Part shown: one piece after another, positions 45,648 to 55,119 of the stretch
Numbering within the stretch: position 1 is the first letter of the stretch
Layout of the letters: each line of letters opens with the position of its first letter
Source of the DNA: Marinomonas sp. UCMA 3892
GTDB lineage: Bacteria; Pseudomonadota; Gammaproteobacteria; Pseudomonadales; Marinomonadaceae
Reading direction: 5' to 3'
DNA: 64,000 nucleotides
Assembly: GCF_012726345.1 (NCBI RefSeq)
Contig: NZ_PTXN01000004.1
Coordinates: 64,124 to 128,123 of the forward strand
Notes under the pieces: generated by a model
Database searches by the model: none
What the model saw: the letters and a program-made list of their open reading frames with translations, nothing else
What the model was told of the DNA's origin: nothing
Program-made: the position numbers and the translations under genes

Positions 45648-46427
45648 ATGACGAATACAAATATGGCTCGTGCCCAACTTGCGCAGGGCGAAGAAGCAAT
45701 CATCGAATTTAACGATGTAAACAAGTGGTACGGTGACTTTCACGTACTAAAAAATATCAATTTCAGCATCAAGAAAGGCGAGCGCATCGTTGTCTGCGGC
45801 CCTTCTGGTTCTGGTAAGTCAACCATGACGCGCTGTATCAACCGTCTAGAAGAACACCAAAAAGGTACGATTCTGGTTGATGGCGTAGAGATGAACAACA
45901 ACCTAAAGAACATCGAAGCGATCCGTAAGGACGTGGGCATGGTGTTTCAGCACTTTAACTTGTTCCCTCACTTAACTATTTTAGAAAATCTGACTTTGGC
46001 ACCAATTTGGGTGCGTAAAACACCTAAGAAACAAGCAGAAGAAATGGCTATGCATTACTTGGAGCGGGTAAAAATCGCTAACCAAGCGCTGAAATATCCA
46101 GGTCAGTTATCTGGTGGTCAGCAACAACGTGTAGCGATTGCGCGAGGTTTATGTATGCAGCCTCGTATCATGCTTTTTGATGAGCCAACATCAGCACTTG
46201 ACCCTGAAATGATCAAAGAAGTATTGGACGTAATGGTTCAGTTAGCAGAAGAAGGTATGACCATGGTGTGTGTAACACACGAAATGGGCTTTGCTAAAAC
46301 CGTTGCTGATCGCGTTGTTTTCATGGATGCAGGCGAAATCGTAGAAGCGAATGAGCCTCACGAATTCTTCGACAATCCTCAACATGACCGTACGCAAATG
46401 TTCTTAAGTCAGATTTTGAATCACTAA
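45648..46427 (+). CDS. aapP: General L-amino-acid ABC transporter ATPase AapP
   Basis: 259 residues. Walker [11 protein letters not shown]-loop [14 protein letters not shown] signature [15 protein letters not shown], Walker [14 protein letters not shown] and switch His CVTHEMGFA. Polar-amino-acid type ATPase that powers AapQM. Last gene before the terminator at 46472, completing aapJQMP. Confidence 0.96.
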   Translation: MTNTNMARAQLAQGEEAIIEFNDVNKWYGDFHVLKNINFSIKKGERIVVCGPSGSGKSTMTRCINRLEEHQKGTILVDGVEMNNNLKNIEAIRKDVGMVFQHFNLFPHLTILENLTLAPIWVRKTPKKQAEEMAMHYLERVKIANQALKYPGQLSGGQQQRVAIARGLCMQPRIMLFDEPTSALDPEMIKEVLDVMVQLAEEGMTMVCVTHEMGFAKTVADRVVFMDAGEIVEANEPHEFFDNPQHDRTQMFLSQILNH

Positions 46428-46471
46428 TCACTTACTATTCAGAACTAGTACTTAAAATCTGTTATATTGAC

Positions 46472-46495
46472 AAAGCCCCTTATCGGGGCTTTTTT
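46472..46495 (+). terminator. Rho-independent terminator after aapP
   Basis: AAGCCCC / GGGGCTT stem with loop TTATC and a run of T, 45 bases after the aapP stop. Confidence 0.9.
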
Positions 46496-46522
46496 GTGTC
46501 AGCCATTTTAACAGGGAAATGT

Positions 46523-47791
46523 ATGGAATCTTCCGTAGACCTTCAGCCCAACCAAAGATTACGCGTAGTTCATTTAGCGGATCATACAGGTCGTCTTCAG
46601 GTTATTTTTCCTGAAAGTAACATGCTGGATATTTCTGCTGTTTCCCGTATTACTAAGCGTCGCTTTGAACCCGTCAGCAATTTTCAAAGCTCAGGCGACC
46701 CGCTAATCAAACCAAACAGCATAACGACTATTCTAGAAGCTAGCATGCTAAAGGACGCAGTGTTTTCGATACGAACTAAAGTAGATGGCCAATATCATGA
46801 CATTAGCTCTGTAGAATTAGCCGAGATGTTCTCTGGCCCATTGAACCGTTTTGAGACTATTTCCATCAATACACAGTTCATAAAGCGCCCTGTTGATAAT
46901 CACGAAAACGACGAAGAACAGATTCTCCAAGCACTTGGGCGCTTTCAGTCCATTCGACTCAAACAGCGTATCGAAGAGACATTAGAAATCCCCCCTCTGC
47001 CTGCGTCATCTCATCGCATTATTCGCCTTTCAACAGACAATACTGCGGGAACAGATGAACTGTGTGAAGTCATTGCGCTGGACCCAAGCCTGGCAGCTCA
47101 AGTCATCAGTTGGGCATCATCCGCCTATTATGGTGCACCGGGCACCATAGAATCGGTAGAAGACGCAATTATTCGAGTGTTAGGCTTTGATATGGTGATG
47201 AATTTGGCTCTTGGACTTTCGATGAGCAATGCGTTTCAAGCACCAGAAGACGGCCCGCGTCACTATGAAGATTTTTGGTTCGACTCCGTATCAAATGCCG
47301 TCTTGATGGAATCCTTAGTAAAAACTATGCCAATTCCAAACCGTCCAAAACTAGGCCATGCCTATCTTGCGGGTTTACTACATAACTTTGGTTACTTGGC
47401 GATTAGCACTATTTTACCACCACATTTTTCGATTCTGTCACGCTATCAAGAAGCCAACGCTCACTTGCCTTCTGAATTAATAGAAATGCAAATACTGCAC
47501 TTTACCAAGGAGCAATTAGGCTCTTGGCTATTGCGCTATTGGAGTTTGCCTGACAACATCTGGACGGCCATTCGCTATAGTAAAAAACCTCATTATTATG
47601 GTGAGCACGCCATTTTGGCAAGATTGCTGTATGTATCATATCAGCTGCGTAATAACGCAATCATTGAGCCATCTGTGCTGTTAGAAATTGGCTTGACCCA
47701 AGAGGAAGCCGAAGCCTGTAGAGATAATATTTACCAAAAATCTACCGAGCTTCATAAGATGGTCGCTTTAATCAATAAAATGAATACCTAG
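46523..47791 (+). CDS. HDOD signalling protein with YbaK-like N-terminus
   Basis: 422 residues from ATG 46523 (MESSVDLQPNQ) with AGGGAAA upstream; the GTG at 46496 overlaps the preceding terminator. The N-terminal ~140 residues resemble the YbaK aminoacyl-tRNA deacylase-like fold (VVHLADHTGRLQVIFPESNM) but without an obvious catalytic set. Residues ~165-360 form an HDOD domain (LPASSHRIIRLSTD, DPSLAAQVISWASSAYYG, GLLHNFGYLAI). HDOD proteins mediate signalling in motility and stress; exact role unknown. Confidence 0.85.
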   Translation: MESSVDLQPNQRLRVVHLADHTGRLQVIFPESNMLDISAVSRITKRRFEPVSNFQSSGDPLIKPNSITTILEASMLKDAVFSIRTKVDGQYHDISSVELAEMFSGPLNRFETISINTQFIKRPVDNHENDEEQILQALGRFQSIRLKQRIEETLEIPPLPASSHRIIRLSTDNTAGTDELCEVIALDPSLAAQVISWASSAYYGAPGTIESVEDAIIRVLGFDMVMNLALGLSMSNAFQAPEDGPRHYEDFWFDSVSNAVLMESLVKTMPIPNRPKLGHAYLAGLLHNFGYLAISTILPPHFSILSRYQEANAHLPSELIEMQILHFTKEQLGSWLLRYWSLPDNIWTAIRYSKKPHYYGEHAILARLLYVSYQLRNNAIIEPSVLLEIGLTQEEAEACRDNIYQKSTELHKMVALINKMNT

Positions 47792-47797
47792 TTAATT

Positions 47798-48358
47798 ATG
47801 ACGTTAATGAACTCTTCTGCCGCACAGCAATTTGACTACCGATGGTCGCCCGTAGATCAAATTAATAAGGTAAAAGTACCTAAAAATCTATGGCATTGGC
47901 TTGTTACTGAAGATTCCTTAACGGCAAAACTTAAAAGCCTAGGAACATTAACAGTTGATGTCCTTGAAGATACTTGGGGAACACCTACAGCGAGAGAACG
48001 AAAACGCCTAACGTTACGACCAAGAGAAGCCGCACGTATTCGCACCGTCTTGCTCAAAGTCGACGACAAAGCCGTGATTTATGCCCGCTCGATTATTCCG
48101 GCAAGATCTTTAAAAGGCCATTGGCGTCACGTAAAAAATTTAAAAGAGAAGCCATTGGGTGGTTACTTATTTCAACATAAGGGGCTCTCTAGAAGCCGTA
48201 TTGAAGTCACTCAACTACCAAAGCGCATGTTTCCAAACCAACCTAGTGCGCTATGGGCAAGGCGCTCTGTGTTCCACCAGTTTGGCCCTGGGATATTGGT
48301 CAATGAAGCTTTCTTTGATGAGATTAACCAACTAAAAACGCCGTTTGGATTGTTATGA
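47798..48358 (+). CDS. ubiC: Chorismate-pyruvate lyase
   Basis: 186 residues, slightly longer than the E. coli enzyme (165). Cleaves chorismate to 4-hydroxybenzoate and pyruvate, the first step of ubiquinone synthesis. Family segments visible: DDKAVIYARSIIPARSL, PLGGYLF, and the C-terminal SALWARRSVFHQFGPGILVNEAFF. Its stop overlaps the ubiA start by 4 bases (ATGA), a translationally coupled pair acting on consecutive steps. Confidence 0.93.
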   Translation: MTLMNSSAAQQFDYRWSPVDQINKVKVPKNLWHWLVTEDSLTAKLKSLGTLTVDVLEDTWGTPTARERKRLTLRPREAARIRTVLLKVDDKAVIYARSIIPARSLKGHWRHVKNLKEKPLGGYLFQHKGLSRSRIEVTQLPKRMFPNQPSALWARRSVFHQFGPGILVNEAFFDEINQLKTPFGLL

Positions 48359-49209
48359 ACAAACTTAAAGACTACGCAGAATTAACTCGATTCAACCGCC
48401 CTATCGGCTCATTTTTGCTGATGTGGCCAACATTGTGGGCGCTATGGCTGGCTGCCGATGGCATGCCTCAATGGCATTTGGTGATTATCTTTATTTTAGG
48501 CGTTTTTAGCATGCGCTCAGCAGGCTGTGTCATTAACGACTACGCAGATAGAAAAGTCGATGGCTTTGTTGATCGCACCAAAAATCGTCCTTTGCCTTCT
48601 GGTAGAGTATCCGAGAAAGAAGCGCTGATGCTGTTTTGTGCTTTATCGATTTTAAGTTTCATCTTGGTGCTGTTTACCGACCTGAGGACAATTTTACTAT
48701 CGTTTGTAGGTTTGGGCCTTGCTGCACTGTATCCATTTATGAAACGATATACCCATCTGCCTCAGCTTTTCCTTGGTTTGGCCTTTTCTTGGGCGATCCC
48801 TATGGCCTACAGCGCACAAGGTGGGGATTTAACAGATCCCAAATTATGGATGTTGTTTGTTGCCAATTGCTTTTGGACCATTGCTTACGACACATATTAC
48901 GCCATGACGGATCGTCCAGACGATCTAAAAATCGGCATCAAATCCACCGCCATCTTATTTGGCCAATACGATTTATTCGTCATTATTTGCTTACAAGGGC
49001 TAACCTTATCTTTATTGACGTGGATTGGCCTACTAGCAGGACTGCATTGGCTATACTTTGTATCACTAATCGTTTGTGTCGGACTCTTTTATCAACAATT
49101 TAAACAAGCAAAAGAACGCGACCGCCAAGCTTGCTTTCGATCTTTTTTAGACAACAACCGCGTTGGTTACTGTGTCTTCATTGGTCTAGTCGCAAGCTAT
49201 TTTATGTAA
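48355..49209 (+). CDS. ubiA: 4-hydroxybenzoate polyprenyltransferase
   Basis: 284 residues, about eight to nine membrane helices, with the two Asp-rich motifs NDYADRKVDGFVDRTKNRPLPSG and YDTYYAMTDRPDDLKIGI. Attaches the polyprenyl tail to 4-hydroxybenzoate in the inner membrane, the second step of ubiquinone synthesis. Immediately downstream of ubiC. Confidence 0.96.
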   Translation: MNKLKDYAELTRFNRPIGSFLLMWPTLWALWLAADGMPQWHLVIIFILGVFSMRSAGCVINDYADRKVDGFVDRTKNRPLPSGRVSEKEALMLFCALSILSFILVLFTDLRTILLSFVGLGLAALYPFMKRYTHLPQLFLGLAFSWAIPMAYSAQGGDLTDPKLWMLFVANCFWTIAYDTYYAMTDRPDDLKIGIKSTAILFGQYDLFVIICLQGLTLSLLTWIGLLAGLHWLYFVSLIVCVGLFYQQFKQAKERDRQACFRSFLDNNRVGYCVFIGLVASYFM

Positions 49210-49229
49210 TATATGGCAAAGTTGTGACA

Positions 49230-49248
49230 ATGTAACCGAATTGTCACA
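49230..49248 (+). promoter_or_regulatory. Candidate Pho box before phoB
   Basis: ATGTAAC-CGAA-TTGTCACA fits the 7-4-7 direct-repeat plan of the Pho box (CTGTCAT-NNNN-CTGTCAY), with a strong second half. It overlaps a perfect 9-bp palindrome TGTGACAAT/ATTGTCACA (49223-49248). PhoB autoregulation is the expected use. Confidence 0.5.
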
Positions 49249-49293
49249 TTAGATCGCTTTAATGAAACCGTTCCTGAGATGAGGATAAATCCT

Positions 49294-49989
49294 GTGACCG
49301 GTAAAAAAGTATTAATTATTGACGACGAATCTTCCATACGCGAAATGATCGCCATCGCACTTGAAATGGCAGGCTACGAGTATTTGGAAGCAGAAAACAT
49401 TCAGCAAGCCCATGAAATCATTGTGGACCACCGTCCAGATCTAATTCTTGTAGATTGGATGATGCCCGGTGGTAGTGGCATCGAGCTTACTCGCAGATTG
49501 AAAAAAGACACTACGACGGCGGAAATTCCGGTCATTATGCTGACCGCGAAAAGTGAAGAAGACAACAAAATCCAAGGTTTAGAAGTCGGTGCTGATGATT
49601 ACATCACCAAGCCTTTCTCACCTCGTGAATTAGTTGCACGACTCAAAGCTGTCTTGCGCCGCGCGACACCTCAAGGGGTTGATGAGCCAATCGAAATCGA
49701 AGGTCTGACCCTTGACCCAATTAGTCAACGCGTTACCATAGGCAGCCGTCCTTTAGATATGGGGCCGACAGAATACCGTCTACTAAAATTCCTTATGACC
49801 CATCAAGAGCGAGCCTATTCAAGAGCGCAATTGCTGGATCAAGTATGGGGTGGAAATGTCTACGTTGAAGAACGTACCGTTGATGTCCATATACGCCGTT
49901 TACGCAAAGCCATTGGTAGTACTCATGATTTCTTGATACAAACCGTACGAGGAACAGGCTACCGCTTCTCAGCAAAAAGGTCCGTATGA
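49294..49989 (+). CDS. phoB: Phosphate response regulator PhoB
   Basis: 231 residues from the GTG at 49294, reading MTGKKVLIIDDESSIREM as in Pseudomonas PhoB, with GAGGAT 9 bases upstream; the ATG at 49279 adds five residues and is the alternative. Receiver domain with DD and LVDWMMPGGSG (phospho-Asp), then an OmpR-type winged helix (YLLKFL, VDVHIRRLRKAIG, VRGTGYRFS). Activates the Pho regulon when phosphate is low. Overlaps phoR by 4 bases. Confidence 0.95.
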   Translation: MTGKKVLIIDDESSIREMIAIALEMAGYEYLEAENIQQAHEIIVDHRPDLILVDWMMPGGSGIELTRRLKKDTTTAEIPVIMLTAKSEEDNKIQGLEVGADDYITKPFSPRELVARLKAVLRRATPQGVDEPIEIEGLTLDPISQRVTIGSRPLDMGPTEYRLLKFLMTHQERAYSRAQLLDQVWGGNVYVEERTVDVHIRRLRKAIGSTHDFLIQTVRGTGYRFSAKRSV

Positions 49990-51329
49990 AAACAGTTTGG
50001 CGAAACACCATTATTACTTGGCTCGCGGGGCTAGCAGCCTGCATTGTAATAGGACTAATCATTGGTCAGTTGTTGGGTGTTTTGCTGTTGTACACTTTAG
50101 GTTCTTTATACTGGCAGCTTTATCAGCTATACCAATTTCATAATTGGCTGCGTCATTCTGGTCGTGCAGCCCCACCAGAAGCCAGCGGTATTTGGGGCGA
50201 AGTGTTCGATGCTGTTTATCGCCTGCATAAGAAGCAACGTAAATCTAAGCGCCGTATGCGCCAAGCGCTCACAAGAATTGAAAGCTCCACCACCGCTTTA
50301 AAAGAAGGCGTTATCATGGCAGATAACCAAGGCAACTTGGAATGGTGGAATAACTCGGCGGCACATTTTCTTGGATTAATGCGTCCTGTCGATCGCGGCC
50401 AAGTGATTACCAATATTGTCCGTAGTCCTGAGTTTTTCCGTTACTTCAGCCAAAAACGCTTCGGTGAACCTTTGGTCATCAAGTCACCAGCCAAAGACGG
50501 TGTGTATTTAGAAATTCAAACCACGCTATATGATAAAAACGATCACTTGATTTTCGTTCGTGATGTGACCCGCTTGCATTTGCTAGAGCAGATGCGCAAA
50601 GACTTTGTCGCTAACGCATCACATGAGCTAAAAACACCGCTAACGGTCATTAAAGGCTATCTAGAGACCCTAGACATGTTTAAGGACAGCCTGCCCAAAA
50701 GCATGCAAAAAGGCATTGTAAATATGTCTGAGCAGTCTGAGCGGATGGAACAACTGATCGAAGATCTGTTACTGCTGTCTCGATTAGAAAGTAATGACAA
50801 GCGTGAAGAGAACCAATGGCACAAGGTCTCAGACCTAGTAAGAACTATTACCAATGCCACCACGCCTGTCTTGACTGACAAACACACCATTGTCTTGGAT
50901 ATTCCTGAGGAAGCTAGACTGTATGGCTCTTATAAAGAGCTATACAGTGCTTTTTCGAACCTGATTTTTAACGCCATAAAATACTCACCCGATGGTGGAG
51001 AGATAGCTATTAAATGGGAATCCAGTGAGTTTAACGGTGTATTTTCGGTAAAAGACTCTGGACTGGGCATAGAACCAAGATACATTCCTCGCCTCACAGA
51101 ACGGTTTTTCCGCGTCGACAAAGGAAGAGGCTCAAAAACCGGTGGTACAGGCCTTGGCTTAGCCATCGTAAAGCACGTGTTACTGCATCACGATGCCAAA
51201 CTACAAATCCGTAGTCAGCCAGGTTTCGGCAGCACGTTTTCTTGTCACTTCCCAGCGAATCGAACCAGAAACGATACAATTCCGGCGATAGCATTTAATA
51301 CCGACGACACACCGCCAACAGATCAATAA
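49986..51329 (+). CDS. phoR: Phosphate sensor kinase PhoR
   Basis: 447 residues: a membrane hairpin (~10-50), PAS domain (~105-195), His box VANASHELKTPLTVIKGYLETL, and HATPase motifs NLIFNAIKYSPDGGE, DSGLGIE and TGLGLAIVKHV. Phosphorylates and dephosphorylates PhoB according to signals from the Pst transporter through PhoU. The start overlaps phoB (ATGA). Confidence 0.96.
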   Translation: MKTVWRNTIITWLAGLAACIVIGLIIGQLLGVLLLYTLGSLYWQLYQLYQFHNWLRHSGRAAPPEASGIWGEVFDAVYRLHKKQRKSKRRMRQALTRIESSTTALKEGVIMADNQGNLEWWNNSAAHFLGLMRPVDRGQVITNIVRSPEFFRYFSQKRFGEPLVIKSPAKDGVYLEIQTTLYDKNDHLIFVRDVTRLHLLEQMRKDFVANASHELKTPLTVIKGYLETLDMFKDSLPKSMQKGIVNMSEQSERMEQLIEDLLLLSRLESNDKREENQWHKVSDLVRTITNATTPVLTDKHTIVLDIPEEARLYGSYKELYSAFSNLIFNAIKYSPDGGEIAIKWESSEFNGVFSVKDSGLGIEPRYIPRLTERFFRVDKGRGSKTGGTGLGLAIVKHVLLHHDAKLQIRSQPGFGSTFSCHFPANRTRNDTIPAIAFNTDDTPPTDQ

Positions 51330-51333
51330 TAAA

Positions 51334-51367
51334 AAAAGGGACGCATGGCATTCATGCGTCCCTTTTT
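51334..51367 (+). terminator. Rho-independent terminator after phoR
   Basis: AAAAAGGGACGCATG pairs with CATGCGTCCCTTTTT around GCATT. A perfect stem flanked by A and T runs; stops both phoBR and the converging response-regulator operon. Confidence 0.92.
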
Positions 51368-51395
51368 ACATCATTCAAATCAAACCCGAAAATAC

Positions 51396-52241
51396 TTATA
51401 GGCTATCAAACAACTGGCTAATAAACGCCTCTTTCTCGCTATCCTGATCGATTAAACTCAAGATAACCGTCAAAAAAGTAGAGTCGTGTTTTTTCTCTGT
51501 GGTAGCGACGGATTGGACATAATAATTCAAACGGTTAACCGCGCCCTTATGTTCCAGATCCAATACCGCCTGCCCCAAGACTTGTGGCACAACATCATCA
51601 CTCTTTATAAACATTGTTGCTTCAGTTTTACTAAACTGAATAATCATGCAGCGAAATTGTTTTCCCTCAAAACGCACTTGAGTTGGAATTTTAACGTCTT
51701 TAACTGTCACAACTGGTGCGTCTGGATTCGTAAACTTGGTAGCCTTCACAGGAGTGCTTTTGCCTGCTCCCATTAATACATCCAGCGATGCCGAACTGAC
51801 GCCACCAGGCGAGACAGATTCACGGGCTTTTTGAGACGTCAGCTTCTTTTCAAGTCCATGCTTTTTCGCAGCCGATATGACTTTGTTAGCGAGCTGTTCA
51901 CTAGAAAATGGTTTGCCTAGATAATCCGTCACACCTGATTGAACAGCTTCCACCACATGGCTTTTATCACCACGGCTAGTAATCATCACAAATGGCACGT
52001 CTTCTTTTTTGTATTTCGGTTGTTCTCGGCACCACTTAAGCAGCTCAACGCCTGTCATTTCAGGCATTTCCCAATCGCACAACACCATATCAAACTGAAT
52101 TTTATTTAACATTTGTTGTGCTTTACGTCCATTCACCGCCTCTTCAATTTCAACCGCAGGAAACTGCTTACGCAATGTGCGCCGAATCAAGTCACGTGTA
52201 AAAGAGGCATCATCTACTACCAAAATTTTTAACGACATCAC
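51396..52241 (-). CDS. CheY-like response regulator with C-terminal PilZ-like region
   Basis: 281 residues: receiver domain (~4-125) with VVDDASFTRDLIRRTL, phospho-Asp in MVLCDWEMPEMTG and the switch Lys in YLGKPFSSEQLANKVI; a linker; then a beta-rich C-terminal region (~165-281; VKIPTQVRFEGKQFRCMIIQFS, the segment AVLDLEHKGAVNRLNYYVQ) similar to PilZ-type domains but without the RxxxR motif. Output unknown. Overlaps cysZ by 4 bases (52238-52241). Confidence 0.85.
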   Translation of the reverse strand: MMSLKILVVDDASFTRDLIRRTLRKQFPAVEIEEAVNGRKAQQMLNKIQFDMVLCDWEMPEMTGVELLKWCREQPKYKKEDVPFVMITSRGDKSHVVEAVQSGVTDYLGKPFSSEQLANKVISAAKKHGLEKKLTSQKARESVSPGGVSSASLDVLMGAGKSTPVKATKFTNPDAPVVTVKDVKIPTQVRFEGKQFRCMIIQFSKTEATMFIKSDDVVPQVLGQAVLDLEHKGAVNRLNYYVQSVATTEKKHDSTFLTVILSLIDQDSEKEAFISQLFDSL

Positions 52242-53017
52242 AAAGTTCCATTAGTACGATCTAACAAGGCAGAAAAATCCCCATGTTGTGATCTGAAAAC
52301 CGAAATCCACAATAATGTGGCAGCTACAACAGCAATCGGCATAACGAATAGGTTAAAGAAAGGAATCGTCAAACCAACCATTACTATGCCGCCAAATGTC
52401 CAACATAACAAAGGTTTGGAGCGTAATGCCATTCTCATATCATGAAATTTAACCTTATTATTATCAAAAGCATAATCCATATATTGCAGGGATAACATCC
52501 AAGCCGAAAACAATAGTAATAATACTGGAGCAATAACATTAACAAGAGGGATAAAAGACAATAACAGTAACAAAATAAAACGAGGTAAAAAATACAATAT
52601 TTTCTGGCATTCTCGCTGTAAACTGCGACCAACTATCGCGATAAGAACGCCAGCCGTCAGCGTTTCATCAAAAACCTTCCCTGTTTCCTTTTCTTCTACT
52701 TTTTCTGCTAGAAACGCCATAAAAGGCGCCGCCAAAATATTCACACCTACTGAAAAACTATAGAACAAAAGTACACTAATAATAGCGGCAAATATCAAAT
52801 AAAACAGCCAATTTAAAAAGGAAACCCACTCAGGTAGATATCCCATTGCCGAGTCCATTAAGGTCTGAAAATAGCTAAAAGCGACCATATATAATAAGCC
52901 GACTAAAACAAAATTCGCCAACAAAGGAGCCAATATAAACAGTCTTAAGTCTTTCGAAAAAACCAAGGGAAACGCTTTTAAAAAAGCCCCAGCGGCTTTA
53001 AATGGGTGTGTGATCAC
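52238..53017 (-). CDS. cysZ: Sulfate transporter CysZ / EI24 family membrane protein
   Basis: 259 residues, close to E. coli CysZ (253), with four to six membrane segments and the conserved N-terminal GAFLKAFPLVFSKDLRLFILAPLLAN, NILAAPFMAFLAEKVE and C-terminal ALRSKPLLCWTFGG. CysZ supports sulfate import for cysteine synthesis. It precedes the response regulator gene in an overlapping pair, an unusual partner. Confidence 0.9.
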   Translation of the reverse strand: MITHPFKAAGAFLKAFPLVFSKDLRLFILAPLLANFVLVGLLYMVAFSYFQTLMDSAMGYLPEWVSFLNWLFYLIFAAIISVLLFYSFSVGVNILAAPFMAFLAEKVEEKETGKVFDETLTAGVLIAIVGRSLQRECQKILYFLPRFILLLLLSFIPLVNVIAPVLLLLFSAWMLSLQYMDYAFDNNKVKFHDMRMALRSKPLLCWTFGGIVMVGLTIPFFNLFVMPIAVVAATLLWISVFRSQHGDFSALLDRTNGTL

Positions 53018-53359
53018 GATGCTGTATTACTCCTGAATTTAAACCTTTTCATCAAATTTATCTAAGAACCAGAGAATATCATGACGACTTTCTCGGCTCC
53101 ACAAAGCCTTTCAAAATGAAGGTTCATAAACTGAAACCGCCACACCTTCAAGCCTTACAGACGCCAAACATGTAATTTTCACCGCTCTTTTATAAAGCTT
53201 ACATTTATTAGACGCATGACCTGATACGCAATTTCGATTGTGACCTTTTGTAAATTGATGAACTATGGAATCGTAAGACGAATACGAGCCAGTGCAGGTA
53301 TCGCGTCTGAATATAAAAAGCACATACACAAAAGCTAACTCACTAGGGACCAGATAAAA
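53018..53359. other. Intergenic region before oppA
   Basis: Divergent gap between cysZ and oppA. Open frames here (e.g. 53111-53329 minus) lack ribosome sites and family matches. It must hold the promoters for both genes; none stands out clearly. No RNA gene or strong hairpin seen. Confidence 0.5.
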
Positions 53360-54970
53360 ATGAAAATGACATTACTCGCCAGTGCTATCATGGCTACATC
53401 TATCTTCGCTCTACAAGCTCAAGCTGCAGACGTACCAGCAGGCGTAGAATTAGCGGCTAAACAAGAACTTGTTCGTGGTGGTGGTGCAGAACCAGCAACC
53501 CTTGATCCACAAAAAATGGAAGGCACACCAGCTTCTATCCGTTCTAAAGATCTTTTTGAAGGTTTATACAACCAAGATGGTGACGGTAACCAAGTACCAG
53601 GTGTAGCAGAAAGCTATGACGTAAACGCCGACAACACTCAATACACCTTCCACCTTCGCAAAGATGCCAAATGGTCTAATGGTGACCCAGTTACCGCTGA
53701 AGACTTTGTTTACGCTTTCACTCGCGCAGTTGATCCTAAATTGGCATCTCCATACGCTTGGTTTATGGAAATTCCTGCGATTACTAACGCCTCCAAAATC
53801 ATTGCCGGAGAAGCCGACCCTTCTACTCTTGGCGTTAAAGCACTAGACGACCATACTTTCCAAGTGACGCTTGAGCGTCCAGTCCCTTACTTTGTAAAAA
53901 TGACCTCTCATCAAACCATGTTCCCTGTACCGAAAAAAGTGGTCGAGAAATGGGGGGATAATTGGACAAAACCAGAGCATATGGTATCTAACGGTGCCTA
54001 TAAAATGGACGAATGGGTCGTTAACGAAAAAATGGTGTTTACGCGTAACAAAAACTATTGGAATGATGCAAAAACCATCATCAACAAGGTTACCTATTTA
54101 CCAATTGAATCCCCTAATGCTGAGCTAAAACGCTTCCAAGCGGGTCAAATGGATCTTAGCTACGAGATTCCAAATGATCACTTCAAACAACTCATGCGAG
54201 ACATTCCTGATGAAGTTGTCGTAACACCAAAACTAGGCACCTATTACTACCAATTCAACATAACAAAAGCACCATACAACGATGTCCGAGTACGTAAAGC
54301 GTTGTCCTATTCCATTGATCGTAACGTGATCACAAAGTTTGTAACGGGCACAGGTGAACTACCTGCGTATTCTTTCACACCAGAAGTAGTAAACGACTTT
54401 TCACCGGCAACACCTGAATACGCAACTTGGTCACAAAAAGAACGTGACGATAAAGCCAGAGCGTTACTAGAAGAAGCGGGCTATGGCAAAAGCAATCCAC
54501 TGTCTTTCAGCTTGCTTTACAACACCAACGAAAACCATAAAAAAATCGCCATTGCGATCGCTTCTATGTGGAAAAAAACCTTAGGCGTGAACGTTACTCT
54601 GGAAAACCAAGAATGGAAAACTTACCTAGAATCGAAAAAGCATCAGCAATTTGATATTGCACGTGCCGGTTGGATTGGTGACTACAACGAAGCCTCTACT
54701 ATGTTAGATCTTCTAACCACTACTCACGGTAATAACGACGGTAAATACAGCAACGCAGAATACGACAAGCTATTGCACGATGCGCGTACCATGCAGCACC
54801 CTACAGAGAACTACAACAAAGCAGAAGAAATCGCTATTGAACAAGATATGGCGGTTGCCCCTATTTATCAATATACCGAAAAACGTTTAGTAAAAAGCTA
54901 CTTAGGCGGTTATATGCCTAACCCAGAAGACAACGTTTACGTGCGCGATATGTACATCATCAAGCACTAA
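53360..54970 (+). CDS. oppA: Oligopeptide ABC transporter periplasmic binding protein
   Basis: 536 residues with a signal peptide (MKMTLLASAIMATSIFALQAQA). Extracellular solute-binding family 5: LVRGGGAEPATLDPQKMEGTPAS, RAVDPKLASPYAWFM, YQFNITKAPYNDVRVRKALSY and IARAGWIGDYNEASTMLDL. Captures peptides for the OppBCDF translocator. Lies 149 bases before oppB, with a stem-loop between, so its mRNA may exceed that of the permeases. Confidence 0.95.
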   Translation: MKMTLLASAIMATSIFALQAQAADVPAGVELAAKQELVRGGGAEPATLDPQKMEGTPASIRSKDLFEGLYNQDGDGNQVPGVAESYDVNADNTQYTFHLRKDAKWSNGDPVTAEDFVYAFTRAVDPKLASPYAWFMEIPAITNASKIIAGEADPSTLGVKALDDHTFQVTLERPVPYFVKMTSHQTMFPVPKKVVEKWGDNWTKPEHMVSNGAYKMDEWVVNEKMVFTRNKNYWNDAKTIINKVTYLPIESPNAELKRFQAGQMDLSYEIPNDHFKQLMRDIPDEVVVTPKLGTYYYQFNITKAPYNDVRVRKALSYSIDRNVITKFVTGTGELPAYSFTPEVVNDFSPATPEYATWSQKERDDKARALLEEAGYGKSNPLSFSLLYNTNENHKKIAIAIASMWKKTLGVNVTLENQEWKTYLESKKHQQFDIARAGWIGDYNEASTMLDLLTTTHGNNDGKYSNAEYDKLLHDARTMQHPTENYNKAEEIAIEQDMAVAPIYQYTEKRLVKSYLGGYMPNPEDNVYVRDMYIIKH

Positions 54971-55028
54971 GACGCTGTTTTATCGACTAAATAGTACTTA
55001 GAAATTAAAAAGTACTTTGTGTTAAACC

Positions 55029-55055
55029 ATGCCCAGTGCTTTTAGCGCTGGGCAT
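55029..55055 (+). terminator. Stem-loop between oppA and oppB
   Basis: ATGCCCAGTGC pairs with GCGCTGGGCAT (one G-T pair) around TTTTA, followed by TCTCTTG. Likely partial termination or mRNA protection after oppA. Confidence 0.65.
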
Positions 55056-55119
55056 CTCTTGAATTCTCACAGGTTCCTAGCATTAGCCGTTATTTGTAGC
55101 GCCTAATCCGGTAATTTTT

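Noticed and set aside
53111..53329. Minus-strand open frame before oppA
   Set aside because: No ribosome site and no coding character; lies in a divergent promoter gap.
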